Shown: piece after piece, positions 53,665 through 63,640 of the stretch
Layout: every line of letters starts with the position of its first letter
Numbering within the stretch: position 1 is the stretch's first letter
NCBI GenBank assembly: GCA_012516785.1
Contig: JAAYWH010000074.1
Coordinates: 1-64,000, forward strand
DNA from: Methanomicrobiales archaeon
Lineage (GTDB): Archaea > Halobacteriota > Methanomicrobia > Methanomicrobiales > Methanospirillaceae
Reading direction: 5' to 3'
DNA: 64,000 nt
The notes under the pieces: generated by a model
What the model saw: only the letters and a program-made list of their open reading frames with translations
Told to the model about the DNA's origin: nothing
Databases searched by the model: none
Translations under genes and position numbers: made by a program

Positions 53665-55397
53665 AACCATTGTCGACTGGCCGGATTGTGAAGATCAGTG
53701 GCAACATGGTGACGGTACAGTTTGACAGCCCCGTGATGCAGAACGAAGTTGCCTATATCAGGCATGGGGAGGAGCGGCTTAAGTCTGAGATCATCCGTGT
53801 GCGTGGTACCCTTGCCGAGATGCAGGTCTATGAGGCGACCATCGGGTTAAGAATCGGTGAGGCCGTGGAGTTTACCGGAGAACTCCTCTCGATTGAACTG
53901 GGACCGGGGATGCTCGGCCAGATATTTGACGGCCTCCAGAATCCCCTCCCCGAAATTGCCGAGCAATGCGGCTTTTTCCTGCACCGTGGGGTCTACCTTA
54001 ATGCAATCCCTGAAACAAAGACCTGGGATTTCACCCCGCTGAGAAAAGCCGGAGATATGGTGAGGGCTGGAGACAAACTCGGCTTTGTGGAAGAGAAGCT
54101 GTTCAGACACTACTGCATGGTACCTTTCCGACTGACGGGAAATTATGAGCTGGTATCAATAGAGCAATCAGGAACATTCACCATACGGGATGCAGTCGCC
54201 CGGATAAAAGCCCGGGACGGGACGGTCTCTCCCGTCTTCTTAAGCCAGACCTGGCCTGTAAAAATTCCGATCCGGGCATATGCTGAGCGATTAAAGCCGG
54301 ATGAGCCCCTGGTTACAAAAATGCGTCTGATTGATTCACTTTTTCCCGTAGCCAGGGGAGGAACCTACTGTATCCCCGGGCCTTTCGGGGCCGGTAAAAC
54401 GGTCCTACAGCAGTTGATCAGCAGGCATGCTGAAGTGGATGTCGTAGTGATAGCAGCCTGCGGAGAACGGGCAGGGGAAATTGTCGAGACGATACGCACC
54501 TTCCCCACTATCATCGATCCCAGGACCAGCCGGCCTTTGAGTGACCGTACGGTTATCATCTGCAATACCAGTTCAATGCCGGTAGCAGCGAGGGAGTCAA
54601 GTGTCTACACGGCGGTTACAATCGCTGAATACTACCGGCAGATGGGGCTCCAGGTGCTCCTGCTTGCCGATTCTACTTCCCGGTGGGCTCAGGCTATCCG
54701 GGAAATGTCCGGAAGGCTGGAAGAGATACCGGGGGAAGAGGCTTTCCCTGCATACCTGGAGTCGAGGATCGCATCCTTCTATGAGAGGGCTGGTGTTGTG
54801 CGCCTGCATGACGGGGCAACGGGATCAGTCACTATCGGGGGTGCGGTCAGTCCGGCGGGGGGAAGCTTCGAAGAACCGGTAACCCAGGCAACATTGAAGG
54901 TGGTTGGCGCCTTCCATGGGCTCTCGCGGAGTCGTTCTGATGCACGCAGATACCCGGCCATTGACCCCCTGATCAGCTGGAGCAAATACAGGAGTTTTAT
55001 TGAAGCAAACCAACGGGAGCGGGGGCACGGGATCCTCCGAAAGGGATCTGATATTGCGCAGATGATGAAGGTAGTGGGTGAAGAAGGGACGTCCCTTCCT
55101 GATTACATCGACTACCTCAAGGCAGAGTTCTTTGATTTTGTCTATCTCCAGCAGAATGCGTTCGATCCTGTTGATGAAGCAACACCAAGGGACCGGCAGA
55201 TATACCTCTTTGATTTCATCTATCGCATTCTTGAAGCGGAATTTTCGTTTGAAGACAAGGAAACGGCACTGCATTTTTTCCAGCAACTGCGGCAGCTCTT
55301 CAAAGGCTGGAATTCAGTGCCCTGGAACACCGATGAATTCAAAGCATCTGAACGGGAGATAGGGGCACTGTTAGGAACGCGAATCAGGGAACGGTAG
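53661..55397 (+). CDS. atpA: V-type ATPase catalytic subunit A
   Basis: This 578-residue protein has Walker [13 protein letters not shown] (near residue 239), the catalytic GERAGE, the non-homologous insert of A subunits, and [20 protein letters not shown]. It hydrolyses ATP (or makes it when run in reverse). It overlaps the DUF2764 stop by 4 bases. No intein is present. Confidence 0.95.
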   Translation: MKPLSTGRIVKISGNMVTVQFDSPVMQNEVAYIRHGEERLKSEIIRVRGTLAEMQVYEATIGLRIGEAVEFTGELLSIELGPGMLGQIFDGLQNPLPEIAEQCGFFLHRGVYLNAIPETKTWDFTPLRKAGDMVRAGDKLGFVEEKLFRHYCMVPFRLTGNYELVSIEQSGTFTIRDAVARIKARDGTVSPVFLSQTWPVKIPIRAYAERLKPDEPLVTKMRLIDSLFPVARGGTYCIPGPFGAGKTVLQQLISRHAEVDVVVIAACGERAGEIVETIRTFPTIIDPRTSRPLSDRTVIICNTSSMPVAARESSVYTAVTIAEYYRQMGLQVLLLADSTSRWAQAIREMSGRLEEIPGEEAFPAYLESRIASFYERAGVVRLHDGATGSVTIGGAVSPAGGSFEEPVTQATLKVVGAFHGLSRSRSDARRYPAIDPLISWSKYRSFIEANQRERGHGILRKGSDIAQMMKVVGEEGTSLPDYIDYLKAEFFDFVYLQQNAFDPVDEATPRDRQIYLFDFIYRILEAEFSFEDKETALHFFQQLRQLFKGWNSVPWNTDEFKASEREIGALLGTRIRER

Positions 55398-55398
55398 C

Positions 55399-56718
55399 AT
55401 GAATAAGTTGTATACCAGCATTCATCAGATCATTGGCGACGTGATTACTGTCGAGGCAGAAAACATTGGAAATACAGAGCTTGCAGAAGTGATCACCCGC
55501 AACGGAACCTCCCTTGCCCAGGTGATTCGTCTTGACGAAAAAAGGGTCTTTCTGCAGGTTTTCGCCGGTAGCCGTGGTATCTCAACGGGAGACAAGGTCC
55601 GGTTCCTCGGACACCCCATGAGAATCGCTACCGGTGAGGAACTTTTCGGGAGAATCTTTAACGGGAGCGGGCGACCCCTTGACAACGGACCGGACCTCAC
55701 CGAACATCTTTCTGATATCGGGGGACCTCCGGTAAATCCGGTAAAACGGATTATCCCCAGCAGGATGATCCGGACCGGGATACCAATGATTGATGTATTC
55801 AATTCGCTTGTGGAGTCTCAGAAACTCCCGATATTCTCGATAGCGGGAGAGCCTTATAACGAGCTGCTTGCCCGGATAGGAACCCAGGCAGAGGTTGACA
55901 TTATCATCCTCGGGGGGATGGGTTTAAAATACGACGATTATCTCTTCTTCAGAGATACCCTCGAAGAGCAGGGGGCGCTTGCCCACTCCATAATCTTCAT
56001 GCATACAGCAGCTGACCCTGTCGTTGAATGCCTGCTTGTTCCCGATATCGCTCTTGCAGTGGCAGAGCACTTTGCTCTCGAAGGGAAACGAGTACTGGTC
56101 CTGCTGTCAGATATGAGCAATTTTTGTGATGCTTTAAAAGAGATTGCGATCACCATGGAGCAGATCCCCTCAAACCGCGGGTATCCTGGTGATCTCTACA
56201 GCTCACTTGCATCCCGTTATGAAAAAGCGGTTGATTTTGAGACCGCTGGTTCGATCACTATCCTCGCAGTAACGACCATGCCTGGAGATGATGTCACTCA
56301 CCCCATTCCCGACAATACCGGGTATATTACTGAGGGCCAGTTCTATCTCAAGAACGGGGTAATCGAGCCGTTTGGGTCCCTTAGCCGCCTGAAGCAGCTG
56401 GTGAATGGCAGAACGAGGGATGATCACCGGCTGATAATGGATACGATGATACAGCTCTTTGCCAACTACCGGGAAACGCAGGAGAAGCAGGCGATGGGAT
56501 TTCAGATGAGTACCTGGGATTTGAAACTCCTGAAATATGGAACCCTCTTTGAAGAGAAGATGATGTCCCTCAAGGTGAATATCCCGCTTGAGAAAGCCCT
56601 CGATTTGGGCTGGGAGATCCTATATGTGTGTTTTACTCCTGAAGAGACTGGTATAAAAAAATCTGTGATCGAACGGTTCTGGCCCCAAAAGCATGAAAAT
56701 AAAATTCTCTCAAAGTGA
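55399..56718 (+). CDS. atpB: V-type ATPase regulatory subunit B
   Basis: The 439-residue protein has the non-catalytic nucleotide-binding fold: the P-loop is replaced by [17 protein letters not shown], and [18 protein letters not shown] and [21 protein letters not shown] follow. It pairs with A in the hexameric head. It starts 1 base after the A stop. Confidence 0.95.
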   Translation: MNKLYTSIHQIIGDVITVEAENIGNTELAEVITRNGTSLAQVIRLDEKRVFLQVFAGSRGISTGDKVRFLGHPMRIATGEELFGRIFNGSGRPLDNGPDLTEHLSDIGGPPVNPVKRIIPSRMIRTGIPMIDVFNSLVESQKLPIFSIAGEPYNELLARIGTQAEVDIIILGGMGLKYDDYLFFRDTLEEQGALAHSIIFMHTAADPVVECLLVPDIALAVAEHFALEGKRVLVLLSDMSNFCDALKEIAITMEQIPSNRGYPGDLYSSLASRYEKAVDFETAGSITILAVTTMPGDDVTHPIPDNTGYITEGQFYLKNGVIEPFGSLSRLKQLVNGRTRDDHRLIMDTMIQLFANYRETQEKQAMGFQMSTWDLKLLKYGTLFEEKMMSLKVNIPLEKALDLGWEILYVCFTPEETGIKKSVIERFWPQKHENKILSK

Positions 56719-57304
56719 ACTGAAGAGGCAGAGGGATGCCCTCCGGCAGTACGAACGGTATCTGCCCACTCTCCAGCTGAAAAAACAGCAGATTCAACTG
56801 GAGATCCAGCACCAGCATCGCGCTCTTCTGGAGAAAGAGAGCCTTTTCACCAGAAAGGAGCAATATGCAGGAGAATGGTCCGGGCTTCTTGCGGAAGTGC
56901 CCGGGATCAGAACATGGCTGAAGCCCGAAAAAGTAGCAATTGGGAAGAGAAATATTGCCGGAACTGATATACCAGTATTCGAACAGGTGTTCTTTGAAGA
57001 TGCCGAATACGATCTGTTTCTGATGCCTTTCTGGCTGGACGCGGGACTTGAGGAGTTAAGGGAGATGGTCTCCCTCAAAGAAGAGATATCAGTCATTGAA
57101 GAAGGGATATCCCTTCTCAGCCACGAACTGCGCATCACCACACAGCGGGTAAACTTGTTTGAAAAGGTAAAAATTCCGGAGGCAAAAGAGGCAATACGTC
57201 TCATAAAAATTTACCTTGGTGACCAGATGACCAATGCCGTAGGGCGCAGCAAAATCGCCAAAAAGAAGATAGAGGAGGCTTATTTTGAGGGGGGGGTATC
57301 ATGA
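56693..57304 (+). CDS. atpD: V-type ATPase central stalk subunit D
   Basis: The 203-residue protein has long N- and C-terminal helices typical of the D rotor shaft ([48 protein letters not shown]). It turns inside the A3B3 head. It overlaps the end of atpB by 26 bases. Confidence 0.9.
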   Translation: MKIKFSQSELKRQRDALRQYERYLPTLQLKKQQIQLEIQHQHRALLEKESLFTRKEQYAGEWSGLLAEVPGIRTWLKPEKVAIGKRNIAGTDIPVFEQVFFEDAEYDLFLMPFWLDAGLEELREMVSLKEEISVIEEGISLLSHELRITTQRVNLFEKVKIPEAKEAIRLIKIYLGDQMTNAVGRSKIAKKKIEEAYFEGGVS

Positions 57305-59067
57305 TCGTCCCGATGCGAAAGGCAACAATAATATTTCAACAAGGGGCTGCTGAAGAGACTGTTGTTCAGCTGCGTAAACTGGGGGTCATGCAAGTAGAGC
57401 ACCAGAATATCCCTGAAGGGAAGAGTATCCTCGTCCTTCAGGAACAAGTGGCTCTAATCAATTCCTCGCTTGCTGTCCTCAACGGTATACCGGTTCCGGA
57501 AAGAAGAAGTCAGCCCTGCCGTAAAATTCCTGGTGACTGGGTGGCGGTTGCCAACCATATCATCGAACTTGGCCAGAAACAGGAACAACTGGAGATCTCT
57601 TCAAGAAATCTCCGTGGCCTGATCAACGAATGGGAGCGGTGGGGAGATATTGATATGGAAAAGGTGCGCTCCCTCTCTGAAAAAGGCGTTTATCTGAAGC
57701 TGTATCAGATACCGGTCAAGCAGATCGAACATCTCCCAGGAGAAATTGTGGTAAAAATCCTTTTTACCGCTGGCGATATCGCCCATGCGGCTCTTGTCTC
57801 CAGACAGGAATTTGCATGCAAGTATAAAGAAGTAATCCCTCCCGAAGAAGGCATTTCTACGCTCTCTTTGCACCTCTCCAAAAATGTGGAGAGCGCGGAA
57901 ACCATAACCTCCGGGATAATCGAAGCCGCAGGGTATCATACCAACCTCCTGGAGATTAAGGCAAAACTTGAAAAAGAGCTCGAATTCCAGCAAGTTCTTG
58001 CAGGAATGGGCACAGAAGGATCGCTTGGGTACGTAACAGGGTACATTCCGTTTGACGCGGCAGAACGCCTCACCGATACAGCCAAAAACAACAAATGGGG
58101 GATACTGATAGCCGAACCTTCCGATCATGACAATGTGCCCACGCTCCTTCGCAATCCAAGGTGGGTTGAAATGATAAACCCGATCCTGGGACTTTTAGGA
58201 CTTACCCCGGGTTATCATGAACTTGATGTCAGCCTGGTATTCCTTGTTTTTTTCAGTATATTTTTCGGGATCCTGATAGGTGATGCCGGTTATGGACTTG
58301 CCTACCTTGTTTTGACTGTACTGCTCTCAATCTGGTTGAAAAGAAAAATGATGATGGACGAAGAGATGAGAACGGCAGTCCTGCTCTTCTATCTCCTGGG
58401 TTCCAGTGCCATAGTATGGGGTCTCCTGACCGGTACTTTTTTCGGGCAGTGGGGACTTCCCGCTCTCGTTCCCCAACTCAATGATGCGGCATTCGTGACA
58501 ACACTCTGTTTCTTCCTGGGTGCCTTGCATCTCTCAATTGCCCATTCCTGGAGGGCTGTGCTCAAATATCCCTCGGCAAAGGCAATTGCTGATATAGGTT
58601 ATATCTGTATCCTATGGACTGCATTCTTCCTTGCACGGACACTGATCCTGGGTGACCCCTTCCCCTCCTTCGGATTGTGGCTGGTTACTTCAGGAATAAT
58701 CCTTGTAGTACTGTTCACCAATCCAAAGCGTTCGAATATTCTCAAGGGAATCGGAGAAGGGCTGGGAACGATCGCGTTGAGCTTCATGAATAATATCACC
58801 GACGTAATATCCTACATTCGTCTCTTTGCAGTGGGCATGGCAACGGTGGCAGTTGCAAACACGACAAACTATCTCGCGTTTGGATTTGGAAGTGGTATCA
58901 TTGCAGTGGTGGGAGCAGCCGTAATTCTTTTATCCGGCCATAGCTTAAACCTCATCCTGGGACTGATGTCAGTCCTCGTGCACGGTGTCAGGCTCAATGT
59001 GCTTGAATTTTCGGGGCATGCCAATGTGACATGGAGTGGAACTCCATTCGAACCTCTCAAAGAATGA
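57301..59067 (+). CDS. atpI: V-type ATPase membrane subunit I (bacterial-type operon)
   Basis: In this 588-residue protein the N-terminal 300 residues form the cytosolic stalk arm and the C-terminal half has seven or eight membrane helices. DVISYIRLFAVGMATVAVAN contains the essential Arg of the ion half-channel. It overlaps atpD by 4 bases. It is shorter and clearly different from the archaeal AhaI at 61286. Confidence 0.9.
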   Translation: MIVPMRKATIIFQQGAAEETVVQLRKLGVMQVEHQNIPEGKSILVLQEQVALINSSLAVLNGIPVPERRSQPCRKIPGDWVAVANHIIELGQKQEQLEISSRNLRGLINEWERWGDIDMEKVRSLSEKGVYLKLYQIPVKQIEHLPGEIVVKILFTAGDIAHAALVSRQEFACKYKEVIPPEEGISTLSLHLSKNVESAETITSGIIEAAGYHTNLLEIKAKLEKELEFQQVLAGMGTEGSLGYVTGYIPFDAAERLTDTAKNNKWGILIAEPSDHDNVPTLLRNPRWVEMINPILGLLGLTPGYHELDVSLVFLVFFSIFFGILIGDAGYGLAYLVLTVLLSIWLKRKMMMDEEMRTAVLLFYLLGSSAIVWGLLTGTFFGQWGLPALVPQLNDAAFVTTLCFFLGALHLSIAHSWRAVLKYPSAKAIADIGYICILWTAFFLARTLILGDPFPSFGLWLVTSGIILVVLFTNPKRSNILKGIGEGLGTIALSFMNNITDVISYIRLFAVGMATVAVANTTNYLAFGFGSGIIAVVGAAVILLSGHSLNLILGLMSVLVHGVRLNVLEFSGHANVTWSGTPFEPLKE

Positions 59068-59080
59068 CAGGAAAGATATC

Positions 59081-59518
59081 ATGACTATGGATCTGGGATT
59101 GGGGCTGGTGCTCGGTTTATCAGCGCTGGGATCTGCGGCTGGATCAGGTACTGCAGGAATGGCTGCAATTGGCGCCTGGAAAAAGAATTACATCCAGAAC
59201 AAGCCCGCTGCATTTATGCTTGTTGCTTTTGCTGCTGCCCCGCTCACCCAGACGATTTATGGATTCATCGTTATGAATTCCATGGTCGATCTTGCGATAC
59301 AGGGAAATGACTTGTGGGGAATCGGAGCGTTCTGTGGTGCTGCCATTGGCCTTTCTGCCTATTTCCAGGGCAAGTGTGGAGCATGTGCATGTGACGCGAT
59401 GGGAGAGACGGGGAAAGGATTTGGCAACCTCATGATTATCCTAGGTCTGACCGAGACGGTTGCGTTGCTGGTGATGGCGTTTATCCTTGGTGTCCTTGGA
59501 AGGCTTGCAGGAGTTTGA
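59081..59518 (+). CDS. atpK: V-type ATPase rotor subunit K (four-helix, sodium-type)
   Basis: From ATG 59081 the product has 145 residues. Four membrane helices form two hairpins. The first hairpin has PLTQTIYGF (Thr56, Gln57), an FQGK turn (Gln96) follows, and the last helix has LTETVALL (Glu125). These align with Thr64, Gln65, Gln110 and Glu139 of the Enterococcus hirae NtpK sodium site. One acidic residue per four helices is the V-type pump pattern. A short CGACACD insert lies in the loop. It is the last gene of the operon. Confidence 0.92.
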   Translation: MTMDLGLGLVLGLSALGSAAGSGTAGMAAIGAWKKNYIQNKPAAFMLVAFAAAPLTQTIYGFIVMNSMVDLAIQGNDLWGIGAFCGAAIGLSAYFQGKCGACACDAMGETGKGFGNLMIILGLTETVALLVMAFILGVLGRLAGV

Positions 59519-59619
59519 ATCAGGCAGAGAAGTCTGGAACCGGGCCTCTTTGGCCGGAAACGAATCCGTTTTCACAATAAAGTTATTAAAATAAAGATTT
59601 GAAAAACGCTATCTGCCAG

Positions 59620-60543
59620 TCAGGCCACGTCATATTGGTGTTGGGTGCTCTCCGATAGTGACTGAGTCTCTCTCTTCGATTTCGTTGTACGGACGATGAT
59701 GACCGGTTGTCTACCATTCATAGCCACATCATAGGCGGTACTCCCCAGAAGGAGTTCCCTGAACCACCCTTTCCCGAGTGAACTGATCCAGATGACTGAG
59801 ACGTCCTCTTCATCAGCAATCCTTGTTATCTCCGATCCCGGGTTCCCTCTCTTTACCAGGGTTCGGACGTTCACAGCCGCCCTGGAGAGGTCTCTCCCGA
59901 TCTCTGCAAGCTTTCTGCTTGCTTCCTCAACAGCAGTCTCCAGTTCAGCTTCAGACTCACCATGGGAGACCACATGAAGGAGGATGATCTGTCCAATCCC
60001 CTTTGTTGTTCTGAGAAGGGTTATCGCTCGATCTGAACAGAGTGAGAAATCGATTGGACAGAGAATACGTGACAGAATCATCGGGCACGACAGATCATGA
60101 GCCTTGCCCTCAAGGTCCTCGATAATCTTATGACGCATAACAAGGACGGTGATTTTACTCCTCCTCACGATCGCAACCGATACACTGCCAAGGAGAATCC
60201 CTCCCACGATGCTGTTTCCGCGTGCACCAACAACAATAAGGGTCGCGCCGTTCTCTTCGGCTGTTTCGATGATTGCACCGGGAATATCCGATGACGTTTT
60301 CACGCGGGTTATCACCTTAAGACTTTTATTCAGAGATTCGAGACGGTGCCTCTCTTCTCTGAGGAGATTTCTCTCATCCGGGGTAAATGTTTCAATAATC
60401 TCCCCTCCGCCCCTTGGATTCCTTGCTTCTTCAAGGACATGGAGCAAAATGACTTCAGCGATACCAGGAAATCCTGCAATACAGTCCAGAGTCTTCTTCG
60501 CGTAATCAGAAAAATCAGTGGCAAACAACACTTTTTCAAACAT
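59620..60543 (-). CDS. Tandem universal stress protein
   Basis: This 307-residue protein has two UspA domains. The first begins MFEKVLFATDFSDYAKK and ends GARGNSIVGGILLGSVSVAIVR. The second begins MILSRILCPIDFSLCSDRA and ends SSLGKGWFRELLLGSTAYDVAM. The G-x(2)-G-x(9)-G-S/T ATP loop can be seen in each. Usp proteins bind ATP and help cells survive stress. It stands convergent to the V-ATPase operon and divergent from the A-ATPase operon. Confidence 0.9.
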   Translation of the reverse strand: MFEKVLFATDFSDYAKKTLDCIAGFPGIAEVILLHVLEEARNPRGGGEIIETFTPDERNLLREERHRLESLNKSLKVITRVKTSSDIPGAIIETAEENGATLIVVGARGNSIVGGILLGSVSVAIVRRSKITVLVMRHKIIEDLEGKAHDLSCPMILSRILCPIDFSLCSDRAITLLRTTKGIGQIILLHVVSHGESEAELETAVEEASRKLAEIGRDLSRAAVNVRTLVKRGNPGSEITRIADEEDVSVIWISSLGKGWFRELLLGSTAYDVAMNGRQPVIIVRTTKSKRETQSLSESTQHQYDVA

Positions 60544-60724
60544 GAGTCCCCATCCACAATATCGGGAAGATCATAGAGCGGTGATCTCGTTTGGGAGATA
60601 TCCTGCACGACTGCCATAAATGTTTGGATAGTTGAAAACGGCAGTTTCATGGAATATAAGGGGGGAGGGTCGGAGTGGGAGAAGGTCACATAAAGGGGAT
60701 GAGGGATGGAAAGGGGAGCATATA

Positions 60725-60733
60725 TTTATATAT
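60725..60733 (+). promoter_or_regulatory. TATA box of the archaeal A-ATPase operon
   Basis: TTTATATAT (60725-60733) in an AT-rich block predicts a start near 60755. A ribosome site (GGAGAT, 60771-60776) and a 53-residue frame follow, then ahaH. Confidence 0.55.
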
Positions 60734-60787
60734 CCGTAAATCAATCAGTTCACCGATGCCCGGAAAAAAAGGAGATCCGGCCCCCTT

Positions 60788-60949
60788 ATGCAAGATCCAC
60801 AACTCGAAATCATTCAGAATTTAAAAAGGATGGCTATCCGCCGTTGTGAAGAGCGCATAGCCGATGCAGCGAAGGGAACGGGGATGAAAAAAGAGCTGCC
60901 TCAATTTGGTGTTACTTCGATGATGAAGTACCGGCACGGGCTTTCATAG
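60788..60949 (+). CDS. 53-residue protein directly before ahaH
   Basis: A frame runs from ATG 60788 to TAG 60949 and encodes 53 residues (MQDPQLEIIQNLKRMAIRRC, with EERIADAAKGTGMKKELPQFG following). GGAGAT lies 11 bases upstream, and the stop is 9 bases before the ahaH ATG. It is basic and helix-rich. The family is not recognised. Its position as first gene of the A-ATPase operon suggests an assembly or regulatory role; that is inference only. Confidence 0.6.
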   Translation: MQDPQLEIIQNLKRMAIRRCEERIADAAKGTGMKKELPQFGVTSMMKYRHGLS

Positions 60950-60958
60950 GTGGTGTTC

Positions 60959-61279
60959 ATGGAACAGGATGCTTCACTTCTTGAACTTGTCAAAAAAAAG
61001 GAATTGGAACTGAAAGAGAAAGAATCGAAGGCAAAAAGGGAAGCTGATGAGTTACTGACCCGCACCCGGGCTGAAGCGGATGTACTCGTTCAAACAGCAC
61101 GGCAAGAAGGGAAAGTTCAGGCTGAAGAGTACTACTCGAAGGAGATCGCCCTGCTTGACGCGGAAAAGGAGAGGATTCGACATGAGGCCTCCGATAGAAG
61201 GGAGGCGACCCAGGTAAAAGGCAGGGGCAGGATACGCGAAGCGATCAGAACTATCACGGAGAGAGTGGCTTTTTCTTGA
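60959..61279 (+). CDS. ahaH: A-type ATP synthase subunit H (AhaH)
   Basis: From ATG 60959 (after AGGTGGTG) the product has 106 residues. It is a nearly continuous coiled coil (KKKELELKEKESKAKREADEL ending RIREAIRTITERV), as in archaeal AhaH/subunit G of the peripheral stalk. It pairs with subunit E. An upstream GTG at 60950 is less likely. Confidence 0.85.
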   Translation: MEQDASLLELVKKKELELKEKESKAKREADELLTRTRAEADVLVQTARQEGKVQAEEYYSKEIALLDAEKERIRHEASDRREATQVKGRGRIREAIRTITERVAFS

Positions 61280-61285
61280 TCGGAT

Positions 61286-63208
61286 ATGCTGCAGCACATG
61301 AAGAATGTCCTCGTCGTGGGACCAAAACAGGATTATCAGTCGATTATCGATGTTCTGTATCAGGAAGGTACCCTGCATCTGCAGGATGTATCCGGCCGGT
61401 TCAGCCAGACCGAGTCTATCTTTTCACCTCTTGAATCTGTCAGTCTCGACGACCTTTCTGCTCTTCTCATCAGGATCAACGGTATCTACCTGATATTGCC
61501 CAAAGAACAGGGCAATCCCCTGGAACAGGACAGGATTTACGAAGAATTGCGATTCAAGCCAACTTCTGAACTGGTGACGATCATATCTAAGGTCATCACC
61601 GATCTGGAGTTGAGAACCCGTGAACTCGCTGTCAATAAGAGTGACCTTGAACTGTCCAAAACTTCACTCGAGAGATATGCGGCCATCATCGATAAGATCC
61701 AACCCCTTGAAAATCAGATACCTGTTCTTGAAGGATTTGAGGTGACAGTGCTCCTCATCCAGCGGGAATTCAAAGATATCCTCGAACCCATCCGTTCAGT
61801 CCTAAAAGAAATCACCAGGAACCAGTTTGAATTGATCACCGCAGATATTGATGAGCGGACGACTGCTGCAATTACCGTATTCAACAAAAAATATTCTGAA
61901 CAGGTTCACTCCTTCCTTTTTTCACAGAACGTCAACGAGGTCAACATCCCGAAAGAATACTCGAACATGCCTCTCAATGATGCGATCACTCTTATTGCAA
62001 AGAAGATTGATGAGATCAATTCTGAGATAGCGGATATCGACACAGATCTCTCCCACCTTGGATCGCAATTTTTCCAGAGACTCTCCGTATTCAAGAAGCT
62101 CCTTGAAGACAGGGAGGAAGAGATACGATCCTATAATAAATTCGGCCAGTCGGAACATACCATTGTCATCCAGGGATGGGTTCCAAAAAAATTTTTAAAA
62201 GCGACCAGATCTGCGCTTGGGAACACATTTGGTGAGCGGGTCGTCCTCATCGAGCGGGAGTGCCCTGCTGAGGAGATGGAAGAAGCCCCGATCTATTATG
62301 ATAATCCCAGATGGGTGAAGCCGTTTGAATTCTTCAACAGGCTTGTCAGCCCGCCCAGGTATCGCGAGATCGATCCCGTCCCGTTCATGGCGATATTTTT
62401 CCCGATATTCTTCGGTATTATGGTTGGAGATATCGGGTATGGTATCTGCATTCTTGCTTTCGCTCTCGTGATGAAAAAAATATTATCCCGGCTTGAGTGG
62501 ATGCAACAATTGATGAACATTATGATCATCTGCTCTATTCCGACGATATTTTTCGGATATCTGTATGGGGAATTCTTTGGTGATTTCGGTGAGATGATGG
62601 GTTGGATCGAGCCGGTAACATTTCTTGGAATCACATGGAACCGGGTGGAGGCTATGATCCCCTTCCTCATATTTACTATCGTAATCGGGGTAATCCATGT
62701 CTTTCTAGGCCTTGGAATCGGGGTGATTGATGCGGTATACCTTAAGAGCAGGAAACATCTCTTTGAGAAGGCCGGAATGATTGGAGTACTCACAGGAATT
62801 ATCCTCCTCCTCCTTGTAATGATTGGAGTTCTGCCTGAGTTCATCCTTATCCCCGCTCTGATTGTGCTGGTCGGTTCTCTTCCCTTCCTCTTATATGGTG
62901 GTGGAATTCGAGGAGGCATTGAGGTGATGGGTACTGTGGGGAATATCCTGTCCTATGCACGTATCATGGCAATAGGAATGGCATCGGTGATCCTTGCGAT
63001 GGTTGCCAATGAACTTGGCGGAGCGGTGGGTGTTCTTGCCGTTGGTGTGATTATCGCCGTCCTTCTTCACACGCTCAATGTCATCCTGGCAATGTTCAGC
63101 CCGACAATTCATTCGATGCGTCTTCACATCGTCGAATTCTATTCAAAATTCTATGAAGGAGGCGGCGAGCTCTATCAACCGTTTGGCAAAAAAAAGAGCC
63201 AGATATAA
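61286..63208 (+). CDS. ahaI: A-type ATP synthase membrane subunit I
   Basis: In this 640-residue protein the N-terminal 330 residues form the stalk arm with two coiled-coil stretches. The C-terminal half has seven membrane helices, and GNILSYARIMAIGMASVILAM holds the essential Arg. It makes the ion path next to the K ring. It starts 6 bases after ahaH. Confidence 0.93.
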   Translation: MLQHMKNVLVVGPKQDYQSIIDVLYQEGTLHLQDVSGRFSQTESIFSPLESVSLDDLSALLIRINGIYLILPKEQGNPLEQDRIYEELRFKPTSELVTIISKVITDLELRTRELAVNKSDLELSKTSLERYAAIIDKIQPLENQIPVLEGFEVTVLLIQREFKDILEPIRSVLKEITRNQFELITADIDERTTAAITVFNKKYSEQVHSFLFSQNVNEVNIPKEYSNMPLNDAITLIAKKIDEINSEIADIDTDLSHLGSQFFQRLSVFKKLLEDREEEIRSYNKFGQSEHTIVIQGWVPKKFLKATRSALGNTFGERVVLIERECPAEEMEEAPIYYDNPRWVKPFEFFNRLVSPPRYREIDPVPFMAIFFPIFFGIMVGDIGYGICILAFALVMKKILSRLEWMQQLMNIMIICSIPTIFFGYLYGEFFGDFGEMMGWIEPVTFLGITWNRVEAMIPFLIFTIVIGVIHVFLGLGIGVIDAVYLKSRKHLFEKAGMIGVLTGIILLLLVMIGVLPEFILIPALIVLVGSLPFLLYGGGIRGGIEVMGTVGNILSYARIMAIGMASVILAMVANELGGAVGVLAVGVIIAVLLHTLNVILAMFSPTIHSMRLHIVEFYSKFYEGGGELYQPFGKKKSQI

Positions 63209-63284
63209 TTTTTAAGACTATAAATCGTCCATTATAGAAATTACCATATTTTAAAACAAATTTCCCTGTTGTTTAGCTATAAAC

Positions 63285-63293
63285 TTTATATAA
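63285..63293 (+). promoter_or_regulatory. TATA box in front of ahaK
   Basis: TTTATATAA (63285-63293) within a strongly AT-rich 124-base gap (63209-63332) predicts a start near 63313. GGAGATGAG lies just before the ahaK ATG. ahaK and the following genes can therefore be transcribed apart from ahaH-ahaI. Confidence 0.55.
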
Positions 63294-63332
63294 TATAAGA
63301 TTTATCTTTTCAGCTATCGGAGATGAGAGAAA

Positions 63333-63548
63333 ATGACATGGGAAGTACCTCTTGGAGCTGCGATTGCCTTCGCTGCGGGTGCGATAGGAACCGCATGGGC
63401 ACAGTCGAGAATCGGATCTGCGGGGGCAGGGACAATTGCGGAACGGCCCGAAACATCAGGCTCAATCATTGTGCTGGAGGCAATACCCGAAACCCTGGTT
63501 ATCCTTGGTTTCGTCGTTGCTTCGATGATCATTATCATGGTGGAGTAA
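63333..63548 (+). CDS. ahaK: A-type ATP synthase rotor subunit K (two-helix)
   Basis: The 71-residue proteolipid has two helices forming one hairpin. The first contains Gln in AWAQSRIG. The second has the ion-binding Glu in AIPETLVILGF (Glu52-54 region), and a short polar loop ERPET joins them. This is the normal methanogen c subunit, with one carboxylate per hairpin, suited to ATP synthesis. The Gln plus Glu-Thr pattern is compatible with Na+ binding. Confidence 0.92.
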   Translation: MTWEVPLGAAIAFAAGAIGTAWAQSRIGSAGAGTIAERPETSGSIIVLEAIPETLVILGFVVASMIIIMVE

Positions 63549-63640
63549 CTGTACCTGGAAATTCCAGGGATTCCCTGTTGTGCTGTGAAGAGTCACTTCT
63601 TGGGAATCGATGAATCCGCACCCATGGTGGCTGATACAAT

